Below are positions 28,595-37,322 of a stretch of 64,000 nt of DNA, piece after piece. A program made the translations under genes and the position numbers. Under the pieces are notes generated by a model, which searched no databases, was not told the origin of the DNA, and worked only from the letters and a program-made list of their open reading frames with translations. The stretch's first letter is position 1, and each line of letters begins with the position of its first letter. The stretch comes from Polaromonas sp. AET17H-212 (GTDB lineage Bacteria > Pseudomonadota > Gammaproteobacteria > Burkholderiales > Burkholderiaceae_C): assembly GCF_002379085.1 (NCBI RefSeq), contig NZ_NBZW01000005.1, positions 107,650 to 171,649 on the forward strand, in the 5' to 3' direction.

Positions 28595-29494
28595 TCAGAC
28601 AAGAAGAAAATCGCCCACCGTGCTGACCTGATCCAGCGCCACCAGGGTCGGGGCATGGCCGACTCCTTCAAACTCCACCAGGCGGGCCCGGGGACCGCGC
28701 TGCGTCATGGCCTGCGCCGTGACGCGGCTGAGCAAGTCCGATTGTGCGCCGCGTACGACCAGTGTCGGCGCCCGAATGTTGTCAAAAAGTTGCCACAACA
28801 GGGTTTCACCTTCGCGCGCCGAGGTTTCGGTCGCCGCCCGGACCGGCACCGCAATGGCCGGGTCGTAATGCAGCATCACGCTGCCATCGGTGGCACCCGG
28901 CACAGGCTTGACCATGTGGCGCGACAGCGCCAGCCATTGCTCGGGCGTGTGCGGGCCAAAGCTGGTCGAGATCGCCCACATCGCGTCGGCCGCGTGTTGC
29001 AGCGAGGCGAAATGGCCGGCTTTGCCGAGGTAGGCCGCAATACGCGTGATGGCCTGCCACTCGATGGCCGGCCCCACGTCGTTGAGGACCAGCTTGCGCA
29101 CCGGCGCCGGCAGGGGCAGCTCGGGCTGGCCCGCAATGGCCATGCCGATCAGGCCGCCCATGCTGGTGCCGACCCAGTCCAGCGTTGTGACCGGCGCTTG
29201 CTGCTGCAGGTGCGCCAGCAGTCCCATCATGTCGGCGGCGTACTGCGGAATCTGGTAACCCATGGGGTCCTGGAGCCAGTCACTGCGGCCCCGACCGGCC
29301 ACGTCGGGGCACACGACCCGGACCTCGTCCGACAGGTATTCGGCCAGCACATCAAAATCCCTGCCCTGGCGCGACAGGCCATGAACACACAGCACCACAT
29401 GCGGGTTGGCCGGATCGCCCCACTCCCAGTACGCCATGCGGTGCCCTCCCGAAGCGTCGGGGCACGATACGTAGTTCAGCGTAGGTTCAGTCAT
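28595..29494 (-). CDS. Alpha/beta hydrolase
   Basis: 299 aa serine hydrolase of unknown substrate. Oxyanion region CVHGLSRQGRDF, nucleophile elbow GTSMGGLIG, acid near VVRGAQSDLLS and catalytic His in FEGVGHAPTL form a complete triad. No signal peptide, so cytoplasmic. It starts at the ATG at 29494, divergent from hbdH with a 92-base shared promoter region, so a role in 3-hydroxybutyrate or PHB oligomer turnover is possible but not shown. Confidence 0.85.
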   Translation of the reverse strand: MTEPTLNYVSCPDASGGHRMAYWEWGDPANPHVVLCVHGLSRQGRDFDVLAEYLSDEVRVVCPDVAGRGRSDWLQDPMGYQIPQYAADMMGLLAHLQQQAPVTTLDWVGTSMGGLIGMAIAGQPELPLPAPVRKLVLNDVGPAIEWQAITRIAAYLGKAGHFASLQHAADAMWAISTSFGPHTPEQWLALSRHMVKPVPGATDGSVMLHYDPAIAVPVRAATETSAREGETLLWQLFDNIRAPTLVVRGAQSDLLSRVTAQAMTQRGPRARLVEFEGVGHAPTLVALDQVSTVGDFLLV

Positions 29495-29586
29495 GGCCAG
29501 GGAATCCGGGTTGCAGGCTTGATAATTGCCCGAGCCGCTGTTGTTCAGCGTCTGACAGGCATCGTAAATCATCCGGAGAAAACTTC

Positions 29587-30369
29587 ATGCTCAAAGGTAA
29601 AACTGCACTCGTGACCGGCTCCACCAGCGGCATCGGCCTGGGGATCGCCAAGGCGCTGGCGGCGCAGGGGGCCAACATCGTGCTCAACGGTTTCGGCGAC
29701 GCCGAAGGCCCCAAGGGGGAAATTGCAGCGCTGGGCGTGAAAGTGGCCTACCACGGTGCCGACATGAGCAAGCCCGCCGAGATCGAAGCCATGATGACTT
29801 TTGCCGCGGCGCAATTCGGGCAGGTGGACATCCTGGTCAACAACGCCGGCATCCAGCATGTGGCCAGAATCGAGAACTTTCCGGTAGAGCGCTGGGACGC
29901 CGTGCTGGCCATCAACCTGAGCAGCGCCTTCCACGCCACGCGGCTGGCCCTGCCGGCCATGCAGGCCGCCAACGGCGGCAAGGGCTGGGGCCGCATCATC
30001 AATGTCGCCTCGGTACACGGCCTGGTCGGCTCGGCTGAAAAATCCGCGTATGTTGCCGCCAAACACGGCATCGTCGGCCTGACCAAAGTCACGGCCCTCG
30101 AAAACGCCACCACCGGCGTGACCTGCAACGCCATCTGCCCGGGCTGGGTGCTGACGCCGCTGGTGCAAAAACAGGTGGACGCCAGGGCCGCGGCAGGCGC
30201 CATCTCCAACCAGCTGGCCACGCAGCAGCTGCTGGGCGAGAAAGAACCGTCGATGCAGTTCACCACGCCCGAGGAACTGGGCGCGCTGGCGGTGTTTTTC
30301 TGCTCGCCGGCCGGCAACAATGTGCGCGGCGTGGCCTGGAACATGGACGGCGGCTGGGCAGCGCAGTAA
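29587..30369 (+). CDS. hbdH: 3-hydroxybutyrate dehydrogenase
   Basis: Short-chain dehydrogenase oxidising D-3-hydroxybutyrate to acetoacetate with NAD, the last step of PHB mobilisation. 260 aa. Cofactor motif TGSTSGIGLGIAKAL, NNAGIQHV, catalytic Ser-Tyr-Lys in INVASVHG...SAYVAAKHG, and the family-typical QKQVDARAAAGAIS and C-terminal VAWNMDGGWAAQ. CGGAGAAAACTTC precedes the ATG. A 9-bp stem-loop follows the gene. Confidence 0.94.
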   Translation: MLKGKTALVTGSTSGIGLGIAKALAAQGANIVLNGFGDAEGPKGEIAALGVKVAYHGADMSKPAEIEAMMTFAAAQFGQVDILVNNAGIQHVARIENFPVERWDAVLAINLSSAFHATRLALPAMQAANGGKGWGRIINVASVHGLVGSAEKSAYVAAKHGIVGLTKVTALENATTGVTCNAICPGWVLTPLVQKQVDARAAAGAISNQLATQQLLGEKEPSMQFTTPEELGALAVFFCSPAGNNVRGVAWNMDGGWAAQ

Positions 30370-30711
30370 AGCGCCGAAAACCTGCGCCGCAGGAAGCTGG
30401 CGGCCGGGTGCCGCCAGCCCTGCATTCTCCCAAAAATAAAGCAAAATTAGCCCTCAGCCCTTGATGGTCGTTCACCAATAGCTATTAATTTCATAGCAAA
30501 TTGAGCCTGCTTGTACCCTGCCCACACGGCTGACGTGTGGTGCCCGGCGGGTGACACCATGGCCCGCCACCATGATCTGATTTCTTCCGTCCGTCCTACA
30601 TGCGCGTCAGACGCCTCCTACAAGCCGTTCCGCCCTGAAGATTTAGACTGGCCGCGTCATTTGTCGGTCCATCCCACCAAGAGGCGGATCTTCATCCTGC
30701 GAGGAGTCATC
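30370..30711. other. Non-coding gap between hbdH and the outer-membrane protein gene
   Basis: 342 bases. After hbdH comes a strong stem-loop (GCTGGCGGC 30396-30404 / GCCGCCAGC 30410-30418) without a T-run, probably a transcript 3' end or stabiliser. Then a complete palindromic element (30431-30497), a 6-bp hairpin CCACAC...GTGTGG around 30521, and the leader of the next gene ending in GAGGAG. I see no gene. Confidence 0.5.
30431..30497 (-). repeat. Palindromic element, copy 7 (intergenic)
   Basis: Read on the minus strand: head GCTATGAAATTAATAGC, then TATTGGTG, CATCAAGGGCTGAGGGCT and an AATTTTGC tail. A complete copy free of coding constraint, useful as a reference for the family. Confidence 0.8.
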
Positions 30712-31326
30712 GTGAAAATAATTCATCGTGTTCTCTCCAGCGTGTTGCTCAGTGCAGCAGCCGTCGCCGGCAGCCTGCCCGTCCAGGCCCAGATCAGCAA
30801 CCCTTCCTCGAGTTCCGGCAGCAGCGCCTGGTATGCCCCTGGCAGCGCTTACCTCGGCTTCAATGCCGGTCGCTCCAGTTACCGGCAAGGATGCGGCACC
30901 GGAGTGTTCAACTGCGGTGACAAGGACAATGCCTACAGCCTCTACGGAGGCGGCACGTTCAGCAACAACTTCGGCCTGGAGTTGGGCTACGTCGACATGG
31001 GCAGCATTGACCGTGGTGGTGGCACGACCAAGGCTTACGGCATCAACCTGAGCCTGGTCGGCAGGGTGCCGCTCAGTCCGACATGGGGCCTGTTCGGCAA
31101 GGTGGGCACAACCTACGGCCGCACCAGCGTGACCTCCACGCCTGGTTCGGGCGTCACCAGCGGCGACGAGGACGGCTTCGGGCTGTCGCTCGGGGCGGGT
31201 GTGAGTTACGACTTTACCGACAGATGGTCCGCGGTCCTGCAATGGGAGCGGCACGACTTCAAGTTTTCCGGCTCGGGACGCGACAACGTGAACGCCACCA
31301 CGCTGGGCCTGAAGTACCGGTTCTGA
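30712..31326 (+). CDS. Outer membrane beta-barrel protein (OmpA/OmpW-like)
   Basis: 204 aa from a GTG with GAGGAG eight bases upstream. Signal peptide IIHRVLSSVLLSAAAVAGSL with a likely cut at VQAQ, then alternating amphipathic strands (YLGFNAGRSSY, FGLELGYVDMG, YGINLSLVGRVPL, FGLSLGAGVSYDF, WSAVLQWERHDF, TLGLKYRF) and terminal Phe, the barrel assembly signal. No peptidoglycan-binding OmpA domain. Function unknown; it could be a small porin or an attachment protein. Confidence 0.82.
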   Translation: MKIIHRVLSSVLLSAAAVAGSLPVQAQISNPSSSSGSSAWYAPGSAYLGFNAGRSSYRQGCGTGVFNCGDKDNAYSLYGGGTFSNNFGLELGYVDMGSIDRGGGTTKAYGINLSLVGRVPLSPTWGLFGKVGTTYGRTSVTSTPGSGVTSGDEDGFGLSLGAGVSYDFTDRWSAVLQWERHDFKFSGSGRDNVNATTLGLKYRF

Positions 31327-31348
31327 CACCAACCGGGCCATAGAAAAA

Positions 31349-31374
31349 GCCCCAAGTCGCAAGCGACTTGGGGC
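31349..31374 (-). terminator. Rho-independent terminator after tRNA-Val(CAC)
   Basis: Perfect 11-bp stem GCCCCAAGTCG / CGACTTGGGGC with loop CAAG. On the minus strand it is followed by T5, ending the tRNA transcript; on the plus strand it may also stop the outer-membrane protein transcript. Confidence 0.9.
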
Positions 31375-31382
31375 TTCAATTC

Positions 31383-31457
31383 TGGTGGGCGGTGCAAGTT
31401 TCGAACTTGCGACCCCTGCAGTGTGAATGCAGTGCTCTACCCCTGAGCTAACCGCCC
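31383..31457 (-). tRNA. tRNA-Val (anticodon CAC)
   Basis: 75 nt on the minus strand. Acceptor stem GGGCGGT / ACCGCCC, anticodon arm CTGCA-TTCACAC-TGCAG with CAC at positions 34-36, T-arm CAAGTTCGAAACTTG, and encoded CCA. Reads GUG. Confidence 0.93.
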
Positions 31458-31491
31458 TGTTTGGTCAGCCTCAGATTATAAGGGTTTTTTG

Positions 31492-32199
31492 TCACGCACC
31501 GGCCAGTTCGCGCCAGACAGTTTTGCCTTTGCTGCTTTTATCGATGTCCGCCAGCAGGCTTTCGTGGGCGGCGATCTCCTGATCGTTGGCCAGCAGCAGC
31601 GGCAAATCAAAACCGCTGAGGTCCATCACCACGGCGGCGCCCCCCTCCTGCGTGCTGCCGCCCAGCTCCATCACCAGCGAATTCTGCCCGCGCGTCAGGT
31701 TGATATAGACGTCGGCCAGCAGCTCGGCGTCGAGCAGGGCGCCATGCAGCGTGCGGCCCGAGTTGTCGACGTCCAGGCGATCGCACAGTGCGTCGAGCGA
31801 ATTGCGTTTGCCGGGATACAGCTCCTTGGCCATCATCAGGCTGTCGGTGACCTTGGCCACGCAGTTGCGGATCGAGGCACGCCCCATCAGCTCAAGCTCC
31901 TTGTCCAGGAAGCTGATGTCGAAAGGCGCGTTGTGAATGATGACTTCGGCGCCTTCCAGATACGCCAGCAACTCGTCGGCGACCGCCGGAAATTTGGGCT
32001 TGTCCTGCAGGAACTCGTTGCTGATGCCGTGTACCTTGAGCGCGTCCTCGTGGCTGTCGCGCTCGGGGTTCAGGTAGAAGTGTTTGTTGTTGCCGGTGAG
32101 CTTGCGGCCGATCAGCTCGACGCAGCCGATTTCGATGATGCGGTCGCCGTTTTCAGCGGACAGGCCGGTGGTTTCAGTGTCTAGAACGATTTGGCGCAT
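31492..32199 (-). CDS. dnaQ: DNA polymerase III epsilon subunit (proofreading exonuclease)
   Basis: 3'-5' exonuclease of the replicative polymerase. DEDDh fold: ExoI motif VLDTETTGL (Asp7, Glu9), ExoII HNAPFDISFLD, ExoIII HGALLDAELLADVY with the catalytic His. The C-terminal part (residues about 185-235) is the alpha-binding tail. 235 aa. It follows fdx, with a dispersed GC-rich repeat in the 112-base gap. Confidence 0.96.
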   Translation of the reverse strand: MRQIVLDTETTGLSAENGDRIIEIGCVELIGRKLTGNNKHFYLNPERDSHEDALKVHGISNEFLQDKPKFPAVADELLAYLEGAEVIIHNAPFDISFLDKELELMGRASIRNCVAKVTDSLMMAKELYPGKRNSLDALCDRLDVDNSGRTLHGALLDAELLADVYINLTRGQNSLVMELGGSTQEGGAAVVMDLSGFDLPLLLANDQEIAAHESLLADIDKSSKGKTVWRELAGA

Positions 32200-32240
32200 G
32201 GTTCAGATGATAGCTGCGCTGGGTCCGAGAATGTTTTTCC

Positions 32241-32312
32241 GCCGGGCCGCCCCAAGGAAAAATGCGCCCCCTCGGGGGGCAGCGCAGCACACGCAGTGGC
32301 AAGCGTGGGGGC
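32241..32312 (-). repeat. GC-rich intergenic repeat, copy 3 (fdx-dnaQ)
   Basis: Contains GCCCCCTCGGGGGGCAG (32266-32282) and the terminal GCGTGGGGGC. The middle differs from copies 1 and 2 (ACACGCAGTGGCA instead of ACGCGAAGCG). It abuts the fdx stop. Confidence 0.75.
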
Positions 32313-32650
32313 TAGTGCACTTCCTTGGCGTGGTTGATCGAGTATTTGGGAATCTCGACCGTCAGGTCGGTTTGCGCCACGATGGCCTGGCAGCTCAGGC
32401 GCGAGTTGGGCTCCAGGCCCCAGGCGCGGTCCAGCAGGTCTTCCTCGCTCTCGTCCATCTCGTTGAGCGAGCGCATCCCTTCGCGCACGATGACGTGACA
32501 GGTGGTGCAGGCGCAGCTCATGTCGCAGGCGTGCTCGATGTTGATGTTGTTGTCGAGCAGCGCCTCGCAGATGGACGTGCCCGCAGGCGCGGACACTTCG
32601 GCACCGTTGGGGCAGTATTCAGGATGGGGCAGTATTTTGATGATGGGCAT
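32312..32650 (-). CDS. fdx: ISC-type [2Fe-2S] ferredoxin
   Basis: Electron donor for iron-sulfur cluster assembly by IscS/IscU. 112 aa. Cluster ligands are in CDMSCACTTCHV and the distal SRLSCQAI; the acidic LNEMDESEEDLLDRAWGLE helix is typical of the adrenodoxin-type Isc ferredoxins. Last gene of the isc operon, 19 bases after hscA. Confidence 0.96.
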   Translation of the reverse strand: MPIIKILPHPEYCPNGAEVSAPAGTSICEALLDNNINIEHACDMSCACTTCHVIVREGMRSLNEMDESEEDLLDRAWGLEPNSRLSCQAIVAQTDLTVEIPKYSINHAKEVH

Positions 32651-32669
32651 GGGGTGTTCGGTCCGGGGG

Positions 32670-34544
32670 TCAGACCGTCGCTATGTTTTTTCCGGCCAGG
32701 GCCTGGCGGATGCCCCGGTTCATGCGCTGGGCCGCAAAGTTTTCGGTCCCGCCAGCCAGGGCCTTGATGGCGGCTTCGATCTGCGCGGCATCGCCCTGCT
32801 GCCGGATGGCCGCCAGGTCGGCCATCAGGCGATCGATCTCCACCTTTTCCTCGGGGGTCAGCAAGTCGGCATCGGCAGCCAGCGCGCTGCGGGTCGCCAG
32901 GATCATGCGGTCGGCATCGACCTGCGCCTCGGCCAGCGCGCGCGCCTGCATGTCCTGCTGGGCCGTCGAAAAACTCTCCTGCAGCATGCGGGCAATGTCG
33001 GCGTCGGACAGGCCGTACGATGGCTTCACGTCAATATGCGCTTCCACGCCGCTGCCCTGCTCTTTGGCGCTGACGCTGAGCAGGCCATCGGCGTCCACGG
33101 TGAAGGTCACGCGGATGCGCGCCGCGCCCGCGGCCATCGGAGGAATGCCGCGCAGCTCGAAACGCGCGAGGCTGCGGCAGTCGGCCACCAGGTCGCGCTC
33201 GCCCTGCACCACATGCAGGGCCAGCGCAGTCTGGCCGTCCTGGTAGGTGGTGAAGTCCTGCGCCATCGCGGTCGGGATGGTCTGGTTGCGTGGCACGATG
33301 CGTTCAACCAGGCCCCCCATGGTTTCGATGCCCAGTGACAGCGGAATCACGTCAAGCAGCAGCAGGTCGCTGCCGGTGCTGTTGCCGGCCAGCTGGTTGG
33401 CCGAAATGGCGGCGCCCAGGGCCACCACCTCGTCGGGGTTCAGGTTGGTCAGGGGCTCGCGGCCAAACAGGCCGGCCACGGCGCGGCGCACCTGCGGCAT
33501 GCGGGTGGACCCGCCCACCAGCACCACGCCCTGGACCTCGTCCTTGCCCAGCCCGGCATCGCGCAAGGCCTTGCGCGCCACCGTCAGCGTGCGCTGGGTC
33601 AGCCCGGCGGTGGCCGTCTCGAAGTCCGCAGCCTTCATGTCAAACTGCACGTTAGCCCTTGCCAGACGTGCGGTGAATGCTACTGAATCCGTAGCAGACA
33701 AAGCCTCCTTGCAAGCCCGGGCGGCCTGCAGCAAGGCGGCTTTGTCGCCGGGCGTGAGCGTGTCGGCCGCCAGGCCCGCCTTGGCCAGCACCCAGTCGAC
33801 CAGCGCGCGGTCATAGTCGTCGCCGCCGAGGGCCGAGTCGCCGCCGGTGGCCACGACTTCAAACACGCCCTGCGTCAGGCGCAGGATGGAAATGTCGAAA
33901 GTGCCGCCACCGAGGTCATAAATCGCGTAAACACCTTCACTGGCGTTGTCCAGGCCGTAGGCAATGGCTGCGGCGGTCGGTTCGTTGATCAGGCGCAGCA
34001 CGTTGAGCCCGGCCAGTTGCGCGGCATCTTTGGTGGCCTGGCGCTGGGCGTCGTCAAAATACGCCGGCACCGTGATGACCGCGCCGAAAATCTCGTCGTC
34101 AAAGCTGTCTTCCGCCCGGTAACGCAGCGTCGCCAGGATCTCGGCACTAACCTCGACCGGGCTTTTTTCACCGGCCACGGTTTGCAGCGTGACCATGCCG
34201 GGCTGGTCGATCAGCTGGTACGGCAGTTGCGCGCGGTTGCCGATGTCGTTGATGCCGCGGCCCATCAGGCGCTTGACCGAAGCGATGGTGTTTTGCGGAT
34301 CCTCCACCTGTGCGGCGAGCGCGTCGTAGCCGATCTGGCGGCCGGTGGCGCCGTTGTCGTCCACCAGGTAACGCACCACGCTGGGCAGCAGCACGCGGCC
34401 CTGCGCGTCAGGCAGGCATTCGGCCACGCCGCTGCGCACGCTGGCCACCAGCGAATGGGTGGTGCCCAGATCAATGCCAATGGCGATGCGCCGCTGGTGC
34501 GGATCAGGAGTCTGGCCGGGTTCGGAAATTTGCAGTAATGCCAT
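32670..34544 (-). CDS. hscA: Fe-S assembly chaperone HscA (Hsp70 family)
   Basis: Specialised Hsp70 that with HscB helps release clusters from IscU. ATPase domain with [27 protein letters not shown] and [13 protein letters not shown]; substrate domain recognising the LPPVK motif of IscU. 624 aa. Shorter and lacking the DnaK tail, which with its position identifies HscA. A palindromic element at 33679-33730 lies in frame, encoding the [13 protein letters not shown] region. Confidence 0.96.
   Translation of the reverse strand: MALLQISEPGQTPDPHQRRIAIGIDLGTTHSLVASVRSGVAECLPDAQGRVLLPSVVRYLVDDNGATGRQIGYDALAAQVEDPQNTIASVKRLMGRGINDIGNRAQLPYQLIDQPGMVTLQTVAGEKSPVEVSAEILATLRYRAEDSFDDEIFGAVITVPAYFDDAQRQATKDAAQLAGLNVLRLINEPTAAAIAYGLDNASEGVYAIYDLGGGTFDISILRLTQGVFEVVATGGDSALGGDDYDRALVDWVLAKAGLAADTLTPGDKAALLQAARACKEALSATDSVAFTARLARANVQFDMKAADFETATAGLTQRTLTVARKALRDAGLGKDEVQGVVLVGGSTRMPQVRRAVAGLFGREPLTNLNPDEVVALGAAISANQLAGNSTGSDLLLLDVIPLSLGIETMGGLVERIVPRNQTIPTAMAQDFTTYQDGQTALALHVVQGERDLVADCRSLARFELRGIPPMAAGAARIRVTFTVDADGLLSVSAKEQGSGVEAHIDVKPSYGLSDADIARMLQESFSTAQQDMQARALAEAQVDADRMILATRSALAADADLLTPEEKVEIDRLMADLAAIRQQGDAAQIEAAIKALAGGTENFAAQRMNRGIRQALAGKNIATV
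33679..33730 (+). repeat. Palindromic element, copy 8 (inside hscA)
   Basis: Head GCTACTGAATCCGTAGC (33679-33695), then AGACAAAGCC and a diverged body. Recognised mainly by the head, which has perfect GCTAC/GTAGC arms. Confidence 0.6.
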
Positions 34545-34585
34545 GAATGTGTGGGTCGCGCTGGGGGCTGGAGGTCTGTGACAGG

Positions 34586-35107
34586 CTATTGTCCCAGCGA
34601 GTCGATGCGCGCATCAATCTCGCTGCCAAAGCGCTCAATGAACATAAGGCTTCTCACCTGCCGGGCGGCGGCCGGAAAGTCTTTCTCCCGGTCCAGCGAA
34701 TGCTCTATTTTTGATAGCTGCTCGCGCTTGCTGTCCAGGGTCTGGGCGGCTATTTCTTCCAGGCTGTCGAGGCCTTCCGCCTCTTCCAGCGCTTCCCGCC
34801 ATTGCATCTGCTGGATCAGGAAATCCGGCGGCATGGCCGTGTTGCTCTCGGCCTGGATGGGCGCGCCGTGCAGCTCGCAGAGGTAGATCGCACGTTTGAG
34901 CGGGTTCTTCAGCCGCTGGTAGGCCTCGTTGATGCGCACCGACCACTGCATGGCCAGGCGCTGGGCGGCAGCGCCCTGCGCCGCAAACCGGTCGGGATGC
35001 GCCTCGCGCTGCAGCTCTTTCCAGCGCGCATCGAGCACGGCGCTGTCCTGCGCAAACTGCTCAGGCACGTCAAAAAGTTCGAAATCGTTGGATTGGAGCG
35101 ACGCCAC
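34586..35107 (-). CDS. hscB: Fe-S assembly co-chaperone HscB (J-protein)
   Basis: J-domain partner of HscA that brings IscU to it. N-terminal J-domain with the HPD motif in [11 protein letters not shown] and the preceding DARWKELQ; the C-terminal three-helix IscU-binding domain has [12 protein letters not shown] and [16 protein letters not shown]. 173 aa, normal. A palindromic element at 34702-34760 encodes part of the linker between helices. Confidence 0.95.
   Translation of the reverse strand: MASLQSNDFELFDVPEQFAQDSAVLDARWKELQREAHPDRFAAQGAAAQRLAMQWSVRINEAYQRLKNPLKRAIYLCELHGAPIQAESNTAMPPDFLIQQMQWREALEEAEGLDSLEEIAAQTLDSKREQLSKIEHSLDREKDFPAAARQVRSLMFIERFGSEIDARIDSLGQ
34702..34760 (+). repeat. 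Palindromic element, copy 9 (inside hscB)
   Basis: Head GCTCTATTTTTGATAGC (34702-34718), then TGCTCGCGCTTGC, TCCAGGGTCTGGG and a CTATTTCTTCC tail. Close to the family consensus and in frame. Confidence 0.72.
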
Positions 35108-35131
35108 TTGGAGAGTCTGGTTTCGTGATGG

Positions 35132-35248
35132 AAAGCGTAGCGAGCGGCCGTCAGGCTAGGCGCACGGAGCGCAGCAACCGGAACGTACTCAGGTACGTGA
35201 GGATTGCGAGCACCGCGCAACGACGCATGGCGCCCGCGCAGTAGCTTT
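35132..35248. repeat. Large imperfect inverted repeat between iscA and hscB
   Basis: 117 bases with nested symmetry: outer AAAGC...GTAGCTTT and a perfect central hairpin ACGTAC-TCAG-GTACGT (35183-35198). It touches the iscA stop and fills the iscA-hscB gap. Only one copy in this window; it looks like a dispersed element, but that cannot be shown from here. Confidence 0.6.
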
Positions 35249-35570
35249 ACACACGAAAGCTTTCGCCGCACCCACAGCGGTCACGCTCATTCGGATTGAT
35301 GAACTTGAAGCCTTCGTTCAGGCCCTCACGCACGAAGTCGAGCTGGGTGCCGTCGATGTAAGCCATGCTTTTCGGGTCCACCAGCACCTTCACGCCGTTG
35401 TCTTCAAACACCACGTCTTCAGGCGCAATCTCGTCGGCATATTCGAGCTTGTAGGCCAGGCCGGAGCAGCCGGTGGTTCTGACGCCCAGGCGCACGCCCA
35501 CGCCCTTGCCGCGTTTGGCCATGTAGCGGGTGACGTGTCGTGCGGCAGCATCGGTGAGGGTAACGGACAT
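35247..35570 (-). CDS. iscA: Iron-sulfur cluster assembly protein IscA
   Basis: A-type carrier receiving or storing iron or clusters. 107 aa: N-terminal [15 protein letters not shown], first ligand Cys in [15 protein letters not shown], paired Cys in [12 protein letters not shown] at the C-terminus. Placed between iscU and hscB as in the standard isc order. Confidence 0.96.
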   Translation of the reverse strand: MSVTLTDAAARHVTRYMAKRGKGVGVRLGVRTTGCSGLAYKLEYADEIAPEDVVFEDNGVKVLVDPKSMAYIDGTQLDFVREGLNEGFKFINPNERDRCGCGESFRV

Positions 35571-35587
35571 GGGAAAAGCTTCTCAGG

Positions 35588-35983
35588 TCAATGCGGTTGG
35601 TCGGCGTGCTTCAACTTGTAGTCGCTGACGGCCGCCTTGATGGCGTCTTCGGCGAGGATGGAGCAATGGATTTTCACGGGCGGCAAGGCCAGCTCTTCGG
35701 CGATCGCGCTGTTCTTGATGCTCGCCGCTTCGTCCAGGGTCTTGCCCTTGACCCACTCGGTCACGAGTGAGCTCGAGGCAATCGCCGAACCGCAGCCGTA
35801 GGTCTTGAAACGCGCGTCTTCAATCACGCCGGTCAGCGGGTTGACCTTGATCTGCAGCTTCATGACGTCGCCGCAGGCCGGTGCGCCGACCATGCCGGTG
35901 CCTACCGTGTCGTCGCCCTTTTCAAACGAGCCGACGTTGCGGGGGTTTTCATAGTGGTCCACCACTTTTTCGCTGTATGCCAT
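35588..35983 (-). CDS. iscU: Iron-sulfur cluster scaffold IscU
   Basis: Scaffold on which IscS-derived sulfur and iron form [2Fe-2S]. 131 aa from the ATG at 35983 (GAGGTAAAC upstream). Cluster ligands: Cys37 in GAPACGDVM, a second in KTYGCGSAI and a third in KIHCSILAED; the HscA recognition motif LPPVK is intact. The frame is open upstream into iscS but without similarity. Confidence 0.97.
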   Translation of the reverse strand: MAYSEKVVDHYENPRNVGSFEKGDDTVGTGMVGAPACGDVMKLQIKVNPLTGVIEDARFKTYGCGSAIASSSLVTEWVKGKTLDEAASIKNSAIAEELALPPVKIHCSILAEDAIKAAVSDYKLKHADQPH

Positions 35984-36014
35984 TTTGTTTACCTCTTCAA
36001 GCTGTTTGCGCTGC

Positions 36015-37232
36015 TTAGTGAGCAGCCCACTGGATGGTGGACAGGTCCACGCCATCCTTGAACATTTCCCAGAGCGGCGACAGGTCACGCAGTTTGGCGA
36101 CGTTTTCCTTGATCGTCGCCACGGCGTAATCAATCTCTTCTTCGGTGGTCCAGCGGCCTATGGTCATGCGCAGGCTGCTGTGGGCCAGTTCGTCGCTGCG
36201 GCCCAGGGCGCGCAACACATAGCTGGGCTCCAGGCTGGCCGAGGTACAGGCCGATCCGCTGGAGACCGCCAGGCCCTTGATGCCCATGATCAGGGACTCG
36301 CCCTCGACATAGTTGAAGCTCATGTTGAGGTTGTGCGGCACGCGCTTGTCGGCATGACCGTTGAGGAAAACCTCTTCCACGTCTTTCAGACCGGCCAGCA
36401 TGCGCTCGTGCAGGGCACGGATACGCTGGTTTTCGTCGTGCATTTCCGCCTTGGCAATGCGGTAGGCCTCGCCCATGCCCACACACTGGTGTGTCGGCAA
36501 GGTGCCCGAACGCATGCCGCGCTCGTGGCCGCCACCGTGCATCTGCGCCTCCAGCCGCACGCGCGGCTTGCGCCGAACATACAGCGCGCCTATGCCTTTG
36601 GGGCCGTAGGTCTTGTGCGAGGTCAGGCTCATCAGGTCGACCGGCAAGGTGGCGAGATCGATGTCCACACGGCCGGTGGCCTGCGCCGCGTCCACATGGA
36701 AAATGATGCCTTTTTCGCGGCACAGGGCGCCAATCGCCGGGATATCCTGGATGACGCCAATCTCGTTGTTGACGAACATGACACTGACAATGATGGTGTC
36801 GGGGCGGATCGCCGCCTTCAGCACTTCCAGGTCGAGCAGGCCGTCGGACTGCACATCGAGATAAGTCACTTCAAACCCCTGGCGCTCCAGTTCGCGGCAG
36901 GTGTCGAGCACGGCCTTGTGTTCGGTCTTGACCGTGATCAGGTGTTTGCCTTTGGACTTGTAGAAATGCGCGGCACCCTTGAGCGCCAGGTTGTTGGACT
37001 CGGTCGCGCCGCTGGTCCAGACGATCTCGCGCGGGTCGGCACCAATCAGCTCGGCCACCTGCTCGCGGGCTTTTTCCACGGCGGCTTCGGCTTCCCAGCC
37101 CCACGCATGGCTGCGCGAAGCGGGGTTGCCGAAATGCTCACGCAACCAGGGAATCATGGCATCCACCACCCGCGGGTCGCACGGGTTCGTGGCGCTGTAA
37201 TCCATGTAAATGGGGAAGTGTGGGGTTTCCAT
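36015..37232 (-). CDS. iscS: Cysteine desulfurase IscS
   Basis: PLP enzyme removing sulfur from cysteine as enzyme-bound persulfide for clusters and tRNA thiolation. PLP Lys in [17 protein letters not shown]; mobile Cys loop [21 protein letters not shown]-terminal [16 protein letters not shown]. 405 aa, normal. Lies 90 bases downstream of iscR. Confidence 0.97.
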   Translation of the reverse strand: METPHFPIYMDYSATNPCDPRVVDAMIPWLREHFGNPASRSHAWGWEAEAAVEKAREQVAELIGADPREIVWTSGATESNNLALKGAAHFYKSKGKHLITVKTEHKAVLDTCRELERQGFEVTYLDVQSDGLLDLEVLKAAIRPDTIIVSVMFVNNEIGVIQDIPAIGALCREKGIIFHVDAAQATGRVDIDLATLPVDLMSLTSHKTYGPKGIGALYVRRKPRVRLEAQMHGGGHERGMRSGTLPTHQCVGMGEAYRIAKAEMHDENQRIRALHERMLAGLKDVEEVFLNGHADKRVPHNLNMSFNYVEGESLIMGIKGLAVSSGSACTSASLEPSYVLRALGRSDELAHSSLRMTIGRWTTEEEIDYAVATIKENVAKLRDLSPLWEMFKDGVDLSTIQWAAH

Positions 37233-37322
37233 GTGGCTGGCTTTTTAGGTCACGGCTGGCTTGCAGCATCAAAAAAATGGACGGCAGTCTCCGGCAGTCG
37301 GGCCCTCACGGGCCACCGACGC

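Noticed and set aside
26463..28631. Plus-strand open frame of 722 codons opposite relA
   Set aside because: Shadow of relA with His/Arg/Gly-rich sequence and no recognisable domain.
32205..32235. Possible further palindromic element (GATGATAGCTGCGCTGGGTCC) upstream of dnaQ
   Set aside because: Only one arm (ATAGC) and a GCGC box are present; the left arm GCT is absent, so the match is too weak to count.
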